In this document: positions 18,861 to 29,882 of the stretch, piece after piece
How positions within the stretch are numbered: position 1 is the stretch's first letter
Layout of the letters: each line of letters begins with the position of its first letter
Source of the DNA: Lentisphaerales bacterium
GTDB lineage: Bacteria > Verrucomicrobiota > Lentisphaeria > Lentisphaerales > Lentisphaeraceae
Assembly: GCA_022446985.1 (NCBI GenBank)
Contig: JAKVBD010000010.1
Coordinates: 44,443 to 108,442 of the forward strand
DNA length: 64,000 nt
Direction of reading: 5' to 3'
Program-made: the position numbers and the translations under genes
Notes under the pieces: generated by a model
Seen by the model: only the letters and a program-made list of their open reading frames with translations
What the model was told of the DNA's origin: nothing
Databases searched by the model: none

Positions 18861-19463
18861 ATGAATACAACTTATGCCACTAGAAAAAGTTTATTGTATA
18901 AGGTCAAAGACCAACAAGATCTCAAGAGCTGGGATGAGTTCACAAACTTATACAGAAGATATATCTACATGGTCGCAAGAAACATGAATTTGACGCACCA
19001 TGATGCTGAAGATATTACGCAGAGGGCCCTGATTAAGCTATGGGAAAAGTTGCCTGATTTTGAGTATGATCGCTGTCGCGGCACATTTCGCTCCTGGTTA
19101 TGTACGATAATACGTCACATGGTCATTAACTTTGTAAAACGCAAAGCGCGAATGTTAACGACTTTAGATGATGAAGAGAAATCACTGACTCAGAATTATT
19201 TAAACAAGGTCACAGTTCCAGAGTTAAAGATGCTTGAAGAACGCGAATGGAATACCTTTTTACTGAATAGTGCATGGGAGAGTATTAAAGGTCAATTGAC
19301 GGACAAGGTGCGTGAAGCCTATTTACTATTACATAAAGGCCAATCTTTAGAGTCTGTTTCAGAGCAACTTGGGATTAAATTAAATACAGTTTATGTATAT
19401 CGGCTAAGGGTGCAGCAAAAGCTGGCGAAAGAAATCACCAGTCTCGTAAATAAACTTTCTTAA
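18861..19463 (+). CDS. ECF-type RNA polymerase sigma factor
   Basis: 200 residues. Sigma region 2 (about 25-95) includes HDAEDITQRALIKLWEKLPDFEYD and FRSWLCTIIRHMVINFVKRK. Region 4 (about 140-195) ends in the helix-turn-helix ESVSEQLGIKLNTVYVYR. No anti-sigma gene is adjacent; the upstream kinase gene, 9 nt away, probably feeds into its regulation. Its stop overlaps by 4 nt the stop of the convergent ABC operon. Confidence 0.92.
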   Translation: MNTTYATRKSLLYKVKDQQDLKSWDEFTNLYRRYIYMVARNMNLTHHDAEDITQRALIKLWEKLPDFEYDRCRGTFRSWLCTIIRHMVINFVKRKARMLTTLDDEEKSLTQNYLNKVTVPELKMLEEREWNTFLLNSAWESIKGQLTDKVREAYLLLHKGQSLESVSEQLGIKLNTVYVYRLRVQQKLAKEITSLVNKLS

Positions 19464-20212
19464 ATTAAATCTCTTTCATCAAAGTGAGTAGTGCCAATTT
19501 TGATGAATATAAAAGATAAAGTCATGCAGTAGCATAAAAATGCGATCACTTGATAAAAAGCTTCAAAGCTTCTGAATAAGTATGCAAAGTTTGGCAGTAA
19601 ATAGTAGAAAAGCAAAATGAGGTTGGCGAACTCATTTGGAAATACTTTTATCATGATCGGTACACTACCCATTGTGAATGATATGCTGATAAAGAGAAAG
19701 CTTACAATCATTGCGGGAACGTCATCAAGATAGGTGGAGACAGTGACTGCTACAGCACTAATTGGTGCCAATGAGATAATGTACAGGTAATTCAGAGCAA
19801 AGTTCTGAAAGTTAAAAAGGTCCGGGAGATTAAAGTACTGGAAGCCTCCCAGCAGAGTTAGCCAGACTGCGTAAAGTGCAGCAGTTAGTCCCCATGTCCC
19901 TAAAAAGCGCCCGAGAACATATTTTTTGCGGCTGATGGGTTTACTAAGAAGAATAGTGATCATGCGAGTGTTTATGTCTCTGGGGATTTCTGTAGAACCA
20001 ACAAATATAGCGATGATATTTGACAGCATTATCAGTATTAATGCTCCCATATCTAAATTACTTTTTTCTCCACTGGAGAATTCAGAGAAGAAGCTTAAGT
20101 CCAGAGTTTGCGTCCCACTTGTGATGTAACTTAGAACAGCTCCGAAACCTATTAAAAAGAAAAAAGCCGGTTCAAAGATTTTGAGGAATGTAAAGCGTGC
20201 AATTGTCAGCAT
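19460..20212 (-). CDS. ABC-2-type transporter permease
   Basis: 250 residues with about six hydrophobic segments and the conserved cytoplasmic stretch EIPRDINTRMITILLSKPIS followed by YVLGRFLG, typical of ABC-2 permeases. It is the last gene of a five-gene minus-strand operon (ATPase, permease, zinc-ribbon protein, hypothetical, permease) and abuts its upstream neighbour. It probably forms the exporter with the permease at 21909-22619 and the ATPase at 22624-23550. The substrate is unknown. Confidence 0.85.
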   Translation of the reverse strand: MLTIARFTFLKIFEPAFFFLIGFGAVLSYITSGTQTLDLSFFSEFSSGEKSNLDMGALILIMLSNIIAIFVGSTEIPRDINTRMITILLSKPISRKKYVLGRFLGTWGLTAALYAVWLTLLGGFQYFNLPDLFNFQNFALNYLYIISLAPISAVAVTVSTYLDDVPAMIVSFLFISISFTMGSVPIMIKVFPNEFANLILLFYYLLPNFAYLFRSFEAFYQVIAFLCYCMTLSFIFIKIGTTHFDERDLI

Positions 20213-20908
20213 TTATTTACCGCCCCTATTTTCGCGTTCATTTCTCTTTTTAAGTTGTGCCAGGCAGCGAGCTTTAAGAGCTTCTATTTTATCTTCGACT
20301 TCGAGAGAGGCTTTGATTTGAAAAGCCAGTGACTCAAAGCTTTCATAAACATAAAAGAGGTCGGCGTTTACAAAATTTTTCTTGAGCAAGATATTCATGT
20401 ATTTTTCTTGAGAAGGTAGGCTGAAGCCTCTGACTTTTGACCATGCATCTGTATAGATCTTCATTTGATCGCCGTGCCTGAAAAGGTCTGCATATTTAAC
20501 GAGATAGTCAAAATTGTATTTTTCATGACTTTCTTCGAGAATAAAAATTAGAGCATTTTTTGTGGCTATATCTTTGGGGAATTGCTCATGCAGTTTTAAG
20601 AAAATCTCGGCTTGTTCTTCACCTTCATATTCATAGGCAAGCTTATAGTAGGCATCGATTATTTTTTTCTTATCATCATTTTCGAGAGCTTCTTCAAGTT
20701 CTTTTTGAGCCTCTTCAACTCTTTGCTGGGATTTCATAGAGTCAGTTAAAAAGCCAGGCAGTTTATTTGCCCAGCTTTCCATTTGCTCTTTACTGTTGCC
20801 CTCTCCGTGTATGTAGTATACACGGAGTATGAGTTCCGCAGAGAAATAAACGGCGAATATGAAAATCCATGAAACGCCGCTTAAAATTTTACGGGGAGTG
20901 TTTGCCAT
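20213..20908 (-). CDS. hypothetical single-TM protein of the ABC-2 operon
   Basis: 231 residues: one N-terminal membrane segment (about 12-30), then a charged helical region with coiled-coil character (QRVEEAQKELEEALENDDKKK) and TPR-like helices. I recognise no family. It overlaps its upstream neighbour by 1 nt and abuts the permease downstream. An inverted repeat, CTCCGTGTA/TACACGGAG, lies inside the reading frame at 20803-20827. Confidence 0.7.
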   Translation of the reverse strand: MANTPRKILSGVSWIFIFAVYFSAELILRVYYIHGEGNSKEQMESWANKLPGFLTDSMKSQQRVEEAQKELEEALENDDKKKIIDAYYKLAYEYEGEEQAEIFLKLHEQFPKDIATKNALIFILEESHEKYNFDYLVKYADLFRHGDQMKIYTDAWSKVRGFSLPSQEKYMNILLKKNFVNADLFYVYESFESLAFQIKASLEVEDKIEALKARCLAQLKKRNERENRGGK

Positions 20909-21897
20909 TACTTCTTCTTTTTGTTAACCGATGCTCTCAAATTAGTACCACAGTGTTCACAGAATTTCCCGCCACTGTGGACTTTTCCACACTGACGGTT
21001 TGGACAAACCCCGTATACCTTTACAGGATTTCGACATTCTGTACAGAATTTGTGCCCTGCAGCATATTCATTGTAACACTTTCCACAGACATGAATTCCT
21101 TTAAACAGTGAGTTGAGCATCTTTTGCGATGTTTTTTTGCCTTCTAAGTCATTTGGGTGTTGCCTTTTAACCTGCTGAATAATAGACAGAATATCAGCTT
21201 TGGTGTTCTCTTCTAGGCTCATCATCATGTCGCCATCGCCTTCCATACCGTATTCTGAACCAGCCATTTTGTTGGTTACGTATTTACTCCATTCTGTCAA
21301 TTCAGCGATGATCAGAGGTCGTTTATCATTGCCTTCAAACTCGAATTGAGCACGGGTTTTGATGTAAGTCTTCTCAAGAACAGGCATGACACCTGGTTTT
21401 TTGAGGGCTAATCTGTAGAAGCCAATAGCTTCACGCAGTTTTTCCTTTTTATTCACTTTCTTATTAAAGAAAGTCTCTTGGTGACGGATGTTACCTGCCA
21501 TGGAGAACAAGCGCCAGTCATTTTTGTTTTGATGGGTTTCTTGGCCTTTCTTCAGAAGGTCAATTGCCAAATCTGGAGTCTTGGCAGAAAGCATAAGAGC
21601 GGAAAGCTCGTAAACTTTGTAAAAACCAGGGTCCAGTTCCAAAATGCCCTTGGCTTCTTCATAGAGGTCTTTGGAGTTCTTTTCTGTTGTCAGGTCTATG
21701 CTGCCCATGTGTTGAATGAATAACATCCACTTAACATCGGCCCAGAATTTGTGGAAAGATGCAATAGGCTTACCTGAAATTTTTGCTCTGTCCGGACTGA
21801 TTTTGGCCTGGTCAGTGTGCATACTTTTTATAGTTTTTACGTTAAGAACTACAGCTAATATGAGGATTAGGGCTTTAACGATGTCTGATTTTTTCAT
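20908..21897 (-). CDS. membrane-anchored protein with C-terminal double zinc ribbon
   Basis: 329 residues: an N-terminal membrane helix (about 6-20), a helical TPR-like middle (LYEEAKGILELDPGFYKVYELSALML), and two zinc ribbons near the C-terminus with CGKC...CTEC and CPNRQC...CEHC pairs. It sits inside the ABC-2 exporter operon. Its role is unknown; assembling or gating the exporter is possible. The zinc sites look complete (eight cysteines). Confidence 0.75.
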   Translation of the reverse strand: MKKSDIVKALILILAVVLNVKTIKSMHTDQAKISPDRAKISGKPIASFHKFWADVKWMLFIQHMGSIDLTTEKNSKDLYEEAKGILELDPGFYKVYELSALMLSAKTPDLAIDLLKKGQETHQNKNDWRLFSMAGNIRHQETFFNKKVNKKEKLREAIGFYRLALKKPGVMPVLEKTYIKTRAQFEFEGNDKRPLIIAELTEWSKYVTNKMAGSEYGMEGDGDMMMSLEENTKADILSIIQQVKRQHPNDLEGKKTSQKMLNSLFKGIHVCGKCYNEYAAGHKFCTECRNPVKVYGVCPNRQCGKVHSGGKFCEHCGTNLRASVNKKKK

Positions 21898-21908
21898 GAT
21901 GCCGCCTC

Positions 21909-22619
21909 CTATTGTAGATCTCGTTTGTTGAAAATAAAGCTCGTTATACAGATCATGGTAATGGCTGATAAGAGCGCCGAAACGACACCTTTAATAAGGT
22001 ACGATGGAGGGATTTCATAGCTGTAGTAAGCTTCGGCTCCCATATTAAATATAGAGAGGTCATAGAAAGTCATACCGTTAAGTGCACCGAACATGTAACC
22101 AACCCATATAAAGACTGTTGAGATGGTTGCGGCAACTGCTTCATTCAAAAAAGAGGAGAAGAAAAGAACTACAGAGGCCATAGGTATGACGGAGATGACA
22201 ACCAAGAAAAGGGCTTTAACAAGTTCTTTAGGTGGAGTGCCATGTGAAACGCTATAGATCATCACAAAACCAATTGAGATAAGCGTTGTGATAAAAATAG
22301 CCACCCAGGAAATACCAATAAGTTTACCAAGAAGGTAATGAGTTCTACCAAGAGGTTTCGCAAGTAGGACTGACGCTATACCACTTTGAAGCTCTTTTGG
22401 AATGTCAAAAGCAAGTGAAATAACTGTCAGCATGGCTGCTATAGTAACCAGCATCATACCTGTATCGATCATGAGAGCTCTGGACTCTCCAATCATCAGT
22501 ATGTCATACATGTTAGTTATGGCAATCAGAGTGACCGCACATATTGCCAGGAAGTAAACTACTTTTACACTAAGCAGTCGTTTCCAGAGTGAACTTGCTA
22601 TCGCAAATGTTTCATCCAT
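21909..22619 (-). CDS. ABC-2-type transporter permease
   Basis: 236 residues. I start at ATG 22619 (MDETFAIASSLWKRLL), which lies 4 nt after the ATPase stop; a longer open frame runs 41 codons further into the ATPase gene but looks like a shadow. About six hydrophobic segments, with the cytoplasmic stretch IPKELQSGIASVLLAKPLGR before YLLGKLIG matching the ABC-2 pattern also seen in the operon's second permease. Confidence 0.85.
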   Translation of the reverse strand: MDETFAIASSLWKRLLSVKVVYFLAICAVTLIAITNMYDILMIGESRALMIDTGMMLVTIAAMLTVISLAFDIPKELQSGIASVLLAKPLGRTHYLLGKLIGISWVAIFITTLISIGFVMIYSVSHGTPPKELVKALFLVVISVIPMASVVLFFSSFLNEAVAATISTVFIWVGYMFGALNGMTFYDLSIFNMGAEAYYSYEIPPSYLIKGVVSALLSAITMICITSFIFNKRDLQ

Positions 22620-22623
22620 TGTA

Positions 22624-23550
22624 TTACACCTCTTTTTGTACTGTCTTGAAGAAGAAGCTCTCCAAGCTTTTATGTCCCCTCTCAATCTGAACGGTATCTT
22701 TGTCTTCCAGACTAAGCTCGTTATTGATGCGCTCCCAGGCATCGTGATTTAAAGTCAAGACCCAATTGCCATCAGCATCTTTTTTGGATTCCGTAGCATC
22801 CATAATCAGCTTCTGGGCAGTTTCTTGATCGGATTTATCGACTGTGATAATCATTCCTTCATCGGCTGTCAGTTCATCTGTTTTACCGAACGCTAACAGA
22901 TTTCCTTTCTTTAGTATGCCAACATAGTCACAAATTTTTTCAACATCAGAGAGAATGTGACTACAGAAGAATATGCTGCTACCACGTTCTTTTTGTTTAT
23001 TAACGATGTTTATAAGATCTTTTCGGCCATGTGGATCCAAGCCGACTAAAGGTTCATCAAGTACAAGAAGGCGGGGGCGGTTGAGGATTGCCTGAGCAAT
23101 TCCGATTCTCTGAGTCATACCTCGAGAGAAGCCTCCTAACTTGGCCTTTTTGTATTCCTTCATTTCGACGATGTCCAAAACTTCGTCGACTCTAGCCTTT
23201 ATTTCATGTCTTGGCAGCTTTAGGAGCTTTGCAGACAGTGTTAAAAATTCATTCGCACTCAGGTGCCCGCCAAATGAAGGAGAATCCGGTAAAAAACCAA
23301 TTTCTTCTTTTATGTTGAGGTTGCCTACAGGCGTGTCGAGAACCCATGCTCTTCCGGAGCTGGGGCGGATTAAGTCCATTAAACAGCGAATCGTAGTTGT
23401 TTTGCCTGCACCATTTGGGCCTAGGAAACCAAATACTGAGCCAGTAGGGACTTCAATATTTAGCTTATTTAAAGCAAATACTTCGTTTCTGTTAAAGAAA
23501 GTTCCTTTGTAAGATTTTGTTAGGTCTTCTGTTCGAACGGCAAATTTCAT
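22624..23550 (-). CDS. ABC transporter ATP-binding protein
   Basis: 308 residues. Walker A GPNGAGKTT, signature FSRGMTQRIGIAQAIL, Walker B LLVLDEPLVGLD and the switch histidine (FFCSHILSD) are intact. It has the ABC-2/CcmA-type layout with a C-terminal extension of about 90 residues. First gene of the exporter operon that continues to 19460. Confidence 0.95.
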   Translation of the reverse strand: MKFAVRTEDLTKSYKGTFFNRNEVFALNKLNIEVPTGSVFGFLGPNGAGKTTTIRCLMDLIRPSSGRAWVLDTPVGNLNIKEEIGFLPDSPSFGGHLSANEFLTLSAKLLKLPRHEIKARVDEVLDIVEMKEYKKAKLGGFSRGMTQRIGIAQAILNRPRLLVLDEPLVGLDPHGRKDLINIVNKQKERGSSIFFCSHILSDVEKICDYVGILKKGNLLAFGKTDELTADEGMIITVDKSDQETAQKLIMDATESKKDADGNWVLTLNHDAWERINNELSLEDKDTVQIERGHKSLESFFFKTVQKEV

Positions 23551-23969
23551 ACGTCGCAGGGTTGAGATTTAAGTTAAGTTAAGCTTACAAAAAAGCGTGC
23601 GAAAATTCTATATGAAAAAATAAATTTTCATTCTTACTACTCAATAAACTATAATAAATGCCTTAATGGAAATTTTTTTAATGAATTTTGAACTTAAAAA
23701 CATCATTATATCTAATTGAAGGTTAAAGCAGTGATGATTGTTGGTGGAAGCATTAAGAGCCATTGCCTGGAATGAAGCTTTTTAGTTTGGAATAATTTAA
23801 GCTAGTGCGTGAGGAGAGGCGATGAAAATTTATTTTGGAGAAAAAGTGAATTTTGTAATAGATGAAAAATACAATGGCAAAACTCTGAACTTGCAGTGTG
23901 AGCATTAGTAAAGAAGAGTTCAAGCATATTGCTTGATATATGAAAAATGGTTTGTTGAGGATGTGATTT
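23551..23969. other. 419-bp intergenic region with a zinc-ribbon gene remnant
   Basis: Leader of the exporter operon on the minus strand and downstream region of the S41 protease gene. It contains the tract AAGTTAAGTTAAGCTT, and a 28-codon reading frame at 23822-23908. I see no RNA gene or strong terminator. Confidence 0.5.
23822..23908 (+). pseudogene. 28-codon remnant resembling a zinc-ribbon N-terminus
   Basis: ATG with a GAGGAGAGG Shine-Dalgarno opens a frame ending TLNLQCEH before TAG. The IDEKYNGKT...C spacing recalls the N-terminal zinc ribbons of many PVC membrane proteins, which would continue with a second Cys. It could instead be a small leader peptide. Weak call. Confidence 0.3.
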
Positions 23970-25304
23970 TTATTTTTCTTTAGAGCTTTTTTCGGGGCCC
24001 TCTTCTATAAAATCACCTTTGTGTTTAGTGAAGAACTCTGTTAAAGAAGTAGTCTCTTTTTCTTGTTTCTTGAAGGCGTTTAAAAAACTAAGAGCAGTTT
24101 GCAGTTGTTTATCTTTTTCATCAAAAACGTTTATTTCATCTTGGTTTGGAAATAAATCTTTAAGCAAACTGTTGAGTTCTTTTTGTTCTTCTTCACTGAT
24201 TTCAATGGTGATGTCTGGCTCTATACCGACGTTATGTATAGTCTTGCCACTTTTAGTGTAATACTTTGCTATAGTGAAACGCAGAGCACTGCCATCTCGT
24301 AAATCAATGATTGTTTGAACACTGCCTTTACCATATGTTTTAGTGCCAATGAGGACAGCTTTACCGTAATCTTTGAGGCAGGCAGAAAGGATTTCACTAG
24401 CGCTGGCAGAACCTTCGTTTATTAGAACCACTATGGGGATGTCGAAGTATTTGTCACCACCACGAGCCAGGTAGTCTTGACGGTTTGAGGTGTCACGGCC
24501 CTGGGTGTAGAGAACAAGCTCATCTTCAGGGACGAAAAGGCTACACATATTTATAGCAGTATCGAGAACACCACCTGGGTTTCCTCTTAAGTCGATGATT
24601 AAGGCTTGAGTTTTTTCTTCGATAAATTTTTTGACGGTAGCTTTAAAGTCACGGTCAGTGTCGCGTGTAAATTGGTCAATATACATGTAACCGTATTCTG
24701 TATTCGGAATTTTACGGATTCTGGTAATACTGGGAATCGTTACGATGTCTCTTACAATTGGGACCTGGAGTTCTGAATCGGCACTTGCTCTGAAGACTGT
24801 TAGGACTACTTCAGAACCGCGTTCTCCTTTAATCAGGGAGCGAGCTTCATCCATGCCCTTATCTTTTAATGAGGTGCCATCGACTGCAATGATAACATCT
24901 TTAGGTTCCAGTTTTGATTTTGAAGCAGGACCATCTGGAATTATTCTCTTTACAGTCAGTTTTTTTTCAATATAACTCATAGTGACACCAATTCCGGCAA
25001 ATTTGCCGGCACTGTCTTCTTTCACTTCTTTGTTTTCGATAGGAGAGTGAAAACGAGAATGTTTATCGAGCTCATCAACCATCCCACGAATAGCAGCATA
25101 GACCAGCTTTTTGTATTCAACTTGGTCTTGATCAACGTAATTGTCTCTGAGGAGTTTTACAGCATCGGTGAAAACCCTAACTGAGTCAACCTGATCATTT
25201 TTAGATTCTGCTCTGCTTTCGCTGAATACTGAGTAACCGACAAAAAGATTGATACAAAGAACGATAGTAAGAATGTAAAGAGGGAATTGTTTCGATTTCG
25301 TCAT
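23970..25304 (-). CDS. S41-family C-terminal processing protease
   Basis: 444 residues. An N-terminal signal/anchor (about 8-27) places it in the periplasm. A PDZ domain (about 100-175, GIGVTMSYIEKKLTVKRI) precedes the peptidase domain with IIDLRGNPGG, Ser301 in GSASASE and Lys326 in KTYGKGS, a Ser-Lys pair 25 residues apart as in Tsp/CtpA. It degrades or trims periplasmic proteins at their C-termini. It stands alone between the exporter operon and divergent dapB. Confidence 0.95.
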   Translation of the reverse strand: MTKSKQFPLYILTIVLCINLFVGYSVFSESRAESKNDQVDSVRVFTDAVKLLRDNYVDQDQVEYKKLVYAAIRGMVDELDKHSRFHSPIENKEVKEDSAGKFAGIGVTMSYIEKKLTVKRIIPDGPASKSKLEPKDVIIAVDGTSLKDKGMDEARSLIKGERGSEVVLTVFRASADSELQVPIVRDIVTIPSITRIRKIPNTEYGYMYIDQFTRDTDRDFKATVKKFIEEKTQALIIDLRGNPGGVLDTAINMCSLFVPEDELVLYTQGRDTSNRQDYLARGGDKYFDIPIVVLINEGSASASEILSACLKDYGKAVLIGTKTYGKGSVQTIIDLRDGSALRFTIAKYYTKSGKTIHNVGIEPDITIEISEEEQKELNSLLKDLFPNQDEINVFDEKDKQLQTALSFLNAFKKQEKETTSLTEFFTKHKGDFIEEGPEKSSKEK

Positions 25305-25523
25305 AGTCCTGCCGTATTTAAGTCATACAAGATAGTTCGTGCTACGATTCATTGCAAAGGCCAAATAAAACATAAGTCTGTGATGAAAAATTATTAATTT
25401 ATTACTCGATTAGATGCGGTAACAATTAATTATAGATAGTCTGCTGATTGACACCTCACATATATGCATTTAGGTTCACAACCTGATAAAAATTTTTATA
25501 CTAATTCAAATTAAGTGAGTTCC

Positions 25524-26252
25524 ATGCGAATTACAGTAAATGGTGCCAAAGGCAAGATGGGACAGACCGTAGTCAATCACGTGCAGACTACAGATGGACT
25601 GACCCTTGTGGATCAAGTTGATCTAGGCGACTCACTGTCATCTTCACTATCTGAAAATCCTGCTGACATTGTTGTTGATTTCACACGCCCTGAGATCCGT
25701 ATGGAGAATGTCAAAAATACTCTTTTCGGAGGTGCGGCTGCAGTCGTCGGTACAACTGGTTTTACTCCTGAAGATCTTAAACAGATTGAAGAGTGGGTAA
25801 AGGAAACTGGTAAAGGTTGTTTAATCGCTCCCAATTTCATCATCGGTAACATTCTCATGCAACAGTTTGCGAAAAAAGCAGCTGCATATTATGAGAATGT
25901 CGAAATTATCGAGTATCACCACGAAAATAAAGTGGACTATCCATCCGGTACTGCAGTTAAAACTGCAGAGCTGATGTCTGAAGTAAAAAAAGGCTACAAT
26001 TCAAATACCAATGACAAAGTAGCTAATGTCGAAGGTGCGCGTGGTGGCGACTTCAACGGTATAAAACTTCACTCTGTACGTATGCCAGGCTTCATTGCCT
26101 CACAGGAGGTCCTTTTCGGTAATGTCGGGGAATACCTGACTATCCGCCACGACAACATTGATCGTATGGCATACATGCCCGGTGTTGTGGCAGCTGCAAA
26201 ACACATTAAAGATCGCGCTGAGCTGATTTACGGCTTAGAGCACATTTTATAA
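25524..26252 (+). CDS. dapB: 4-hydroxy-tetrahydrodipicolinate reductase
   Basis: 242 residues; I prefer ATG 25524 (MRITVNGAKGKMG) over the GTG nine bases earlier. The N-terminal Rossmann motif GAKGKMG binds NAD(P)H, VGTTGF follows, and the substrate/catalytic motif is YHHENKVDYPSGTA, where the family usually has KxDAPSGTA. It catalyses a step of lysine/diaminopimelate synthesis, consistent with a peptidoglycan-containing cell wall. No other dap genes are in the window. Confidence 0.94.
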   Translation: MRITVNGAKGKMGQTVVNHVQTTDGLTLVDQVDLGDSLSSSLSENPADIVVDFTRPEIRMENVKNTLFGGAAAVVGTTGFTPEDLKQIEEWVKETGKGCLIAPNFIIGNILMQQFAKKAAAYYENVEIIEYHHENKVDYPSGTAVKTAELMSEVKKGYNSNTNDKVANVEGARGGDFNGIKLHSVRMPGFIASQEVLFGNVGEYLTIRHDNIDRMAYMPGVVAAAKHIKDRAELIYGLEHIL

Positions 26253-26292
26253 TTTTAAACCTTAATCTTAACTGAGAAAAAACATGTCATAA

Positions 26293-28500
<2,208 letters not shown>

Positions 28501-28522
28501 CAGTTTTAAGTAACTGATTTTA

Positions 28523-28554
28523 AAAAGCCCCGTTCTTAATTGAGCGGGGCTTTT
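28523..28554. terminator. bidirectional rho-independent terminator
   Basis: AAAAGCCCCG and CGGGGCTTTT form a perfect 10-bp stem with a 12-nt loop, flanked by A and T runs. It serves icd and the convergent gene that ends at 28553. Confidence 0.85.
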
Positions 28555-29854
28555 ATTTTGAAGGAAGTCGTCGAGCTCTCATTCTTCTCAATGACTTTCT
28601 TTCGCCAATAGTGTTTCTGTCTACAAATATTTCTTGTTTATAATCACCTTTGTAGTCTTTTTGTAGATTTCGCCAGTTGTATTCTTGGCGGCCTAAGTCG
28701 TCTTTCAGGTCTGGGCCGATGATATAAAAGAACGCTTTTTCATAGTTGTATTTTACTTCCTCTCCAGAGTACATATCTCTTGGAACAGAGGGAATGTATT
28801 CTGGGACTAATTCGTTTAGGTTAGAAGGGAGACTGCCGTTATATTTGTTATACAGTATGGCAGCAGCCCTTAATTTGACAAAGTCTTCTTTCCAGCCAAG
28901 GGCTAACATTTTGCACCTGATTGCGTCAAGTGCAGGCATGATCATGGCAAGTAACATATCCTCTCGATGCTTCATTAAATAAAAATAATCATTTTTATTT
29001 TTATTGAGGTTATCTACGATGGTTGGTTTTTTGATTTTGATTTGTGGAGTACTTAGGCTCTTAATAAAAAAATCAAAATAAGGTATGGCTCTATTATATA
29101 AAATATTGGGTCTCATTATCCTATGAATCGGATCTGCGGCAAGGGGAGAGCTTAAGCTTCCTTTCAAAAATTGTAATTCTGCAGTATAGCTTTGTCTGGC
29201 TGTTTCTTGCCATGAACGGTCTCGGTCAATTTGGAGGATAATCTTCTTTAATACATCAATAGGTAAATTTTGCTGATTTAGTATATGTTGAACAGCTCCG
29301 AGGTAAATCCCTCTGCAAGCTATCAAAATTAAACCTTCAATTGATGAATTAATGGTGTTTACTCTATTATAAAAACTTGAAAGTAAATTGATTTTCTGGA
29401 TTACTTTTGCCCATTCCTCATTCTTTCCGTATTCTTTCATTAAAGCACATTCATAGCGAAAAAATGCTCTGATTTCGCTAAGTCCGCGAATATCAAAGTT
29501 TGCTGGATCAGGAAATGGTGAGTTATAAGCTTTAGTTGATAAAATTTCTTTTCGAAACTTTTTAATACTTTCAGGTATATTATCTTCAGTATCTTTTAGA
29601 GTTTGACTGATTAATTGTTCGTTCATTTCATCATAATTAGAATTAATAGTCTGTAGATCATCAAGGGCATTTAAAAAATCGAGGTACAGGTTCTGAGAGT
29701 CTTCAATGTGATTATAGGTATGCTGAAGATGTGTGGGAGGAGTATCTAGTTGAGTATCTTTGAGAATAAAAATTACTGTAATTATTGTCATTAATCCCAA
29801 AGTAGCAAGTGCAGAAAGCCAAGGATGATTTGATATTTTAGTTTTGATGCTCAT
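28553..29854 (-). CDS. conserved hypothetical single-TM protein of PVC type
   Basis: 433 residues from ATG 29854 (MSIKTKISNHPWLSAL); a longer open frame upstream overlaps the serine hydrolase gene and is not favoured. One N-terminal membrane segment (about 14-30), then a long helical extracytoplasmic region. The C-terminal stretch LPSNLNELVPEYIPSVPRDMYSGE followed by a YNYEKAFFYIIGPD-like segment matches a layout common in unassigned Planctomycete/Lentisphaerae proteins. Function unknown. Last of three minus-strand genes following the sirtuin and serine hydrolase. Confidence 0.65.
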   Translation of the reverse strand: MSIKTKISNHPWLSALATLGLMTIITVIFILKDTQLDTPPTHLQHTYNHIEDSQNLYLDFLNALDDLQTINSNYDEMNEQLISQTLKDTEDNIPESIKKFRKEILSTKAYNSPFPDPANFDIRGLSEIRAFFRYECALMKEYGKNEEWAKVIQKINLLSSFYNRVNTINSSIEGLILIACRGIYLGAVQHILNQQNLPIDVLKKIILQIDRDRSWQETARQSYTAELQFLKGSLSSPLAADPIHRIMRPNILYNRAIPYFDFFIKSLSTPQIKIKKPTIVDNLNKNKNDYFYLMKHREDMLLAMIMPALDAIRCKMLALGWKEDFVKLRAAAILYNKYNGSLPSNLNELVPEYIPSVPRDMYSGEEVKYNYEKAFFYIIGPDLKDDLGRQEYNWRNLQKDYKGDYKQEIFVDRNTIGERKSLRRMRARRLPSK

Positions 29855-29882
29855 GAAGTATTTCTTATCTTGGTAATCTTTT

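Noticed and set aside
22620..22742. Longer start for the ABC permease reaching 22742
   Set aside because: The extra 41 residues overlap the ATPase 3' end in another frame and do not look like a membrane protein; ATG 22619 lies 4 nt after the ATPase stop.
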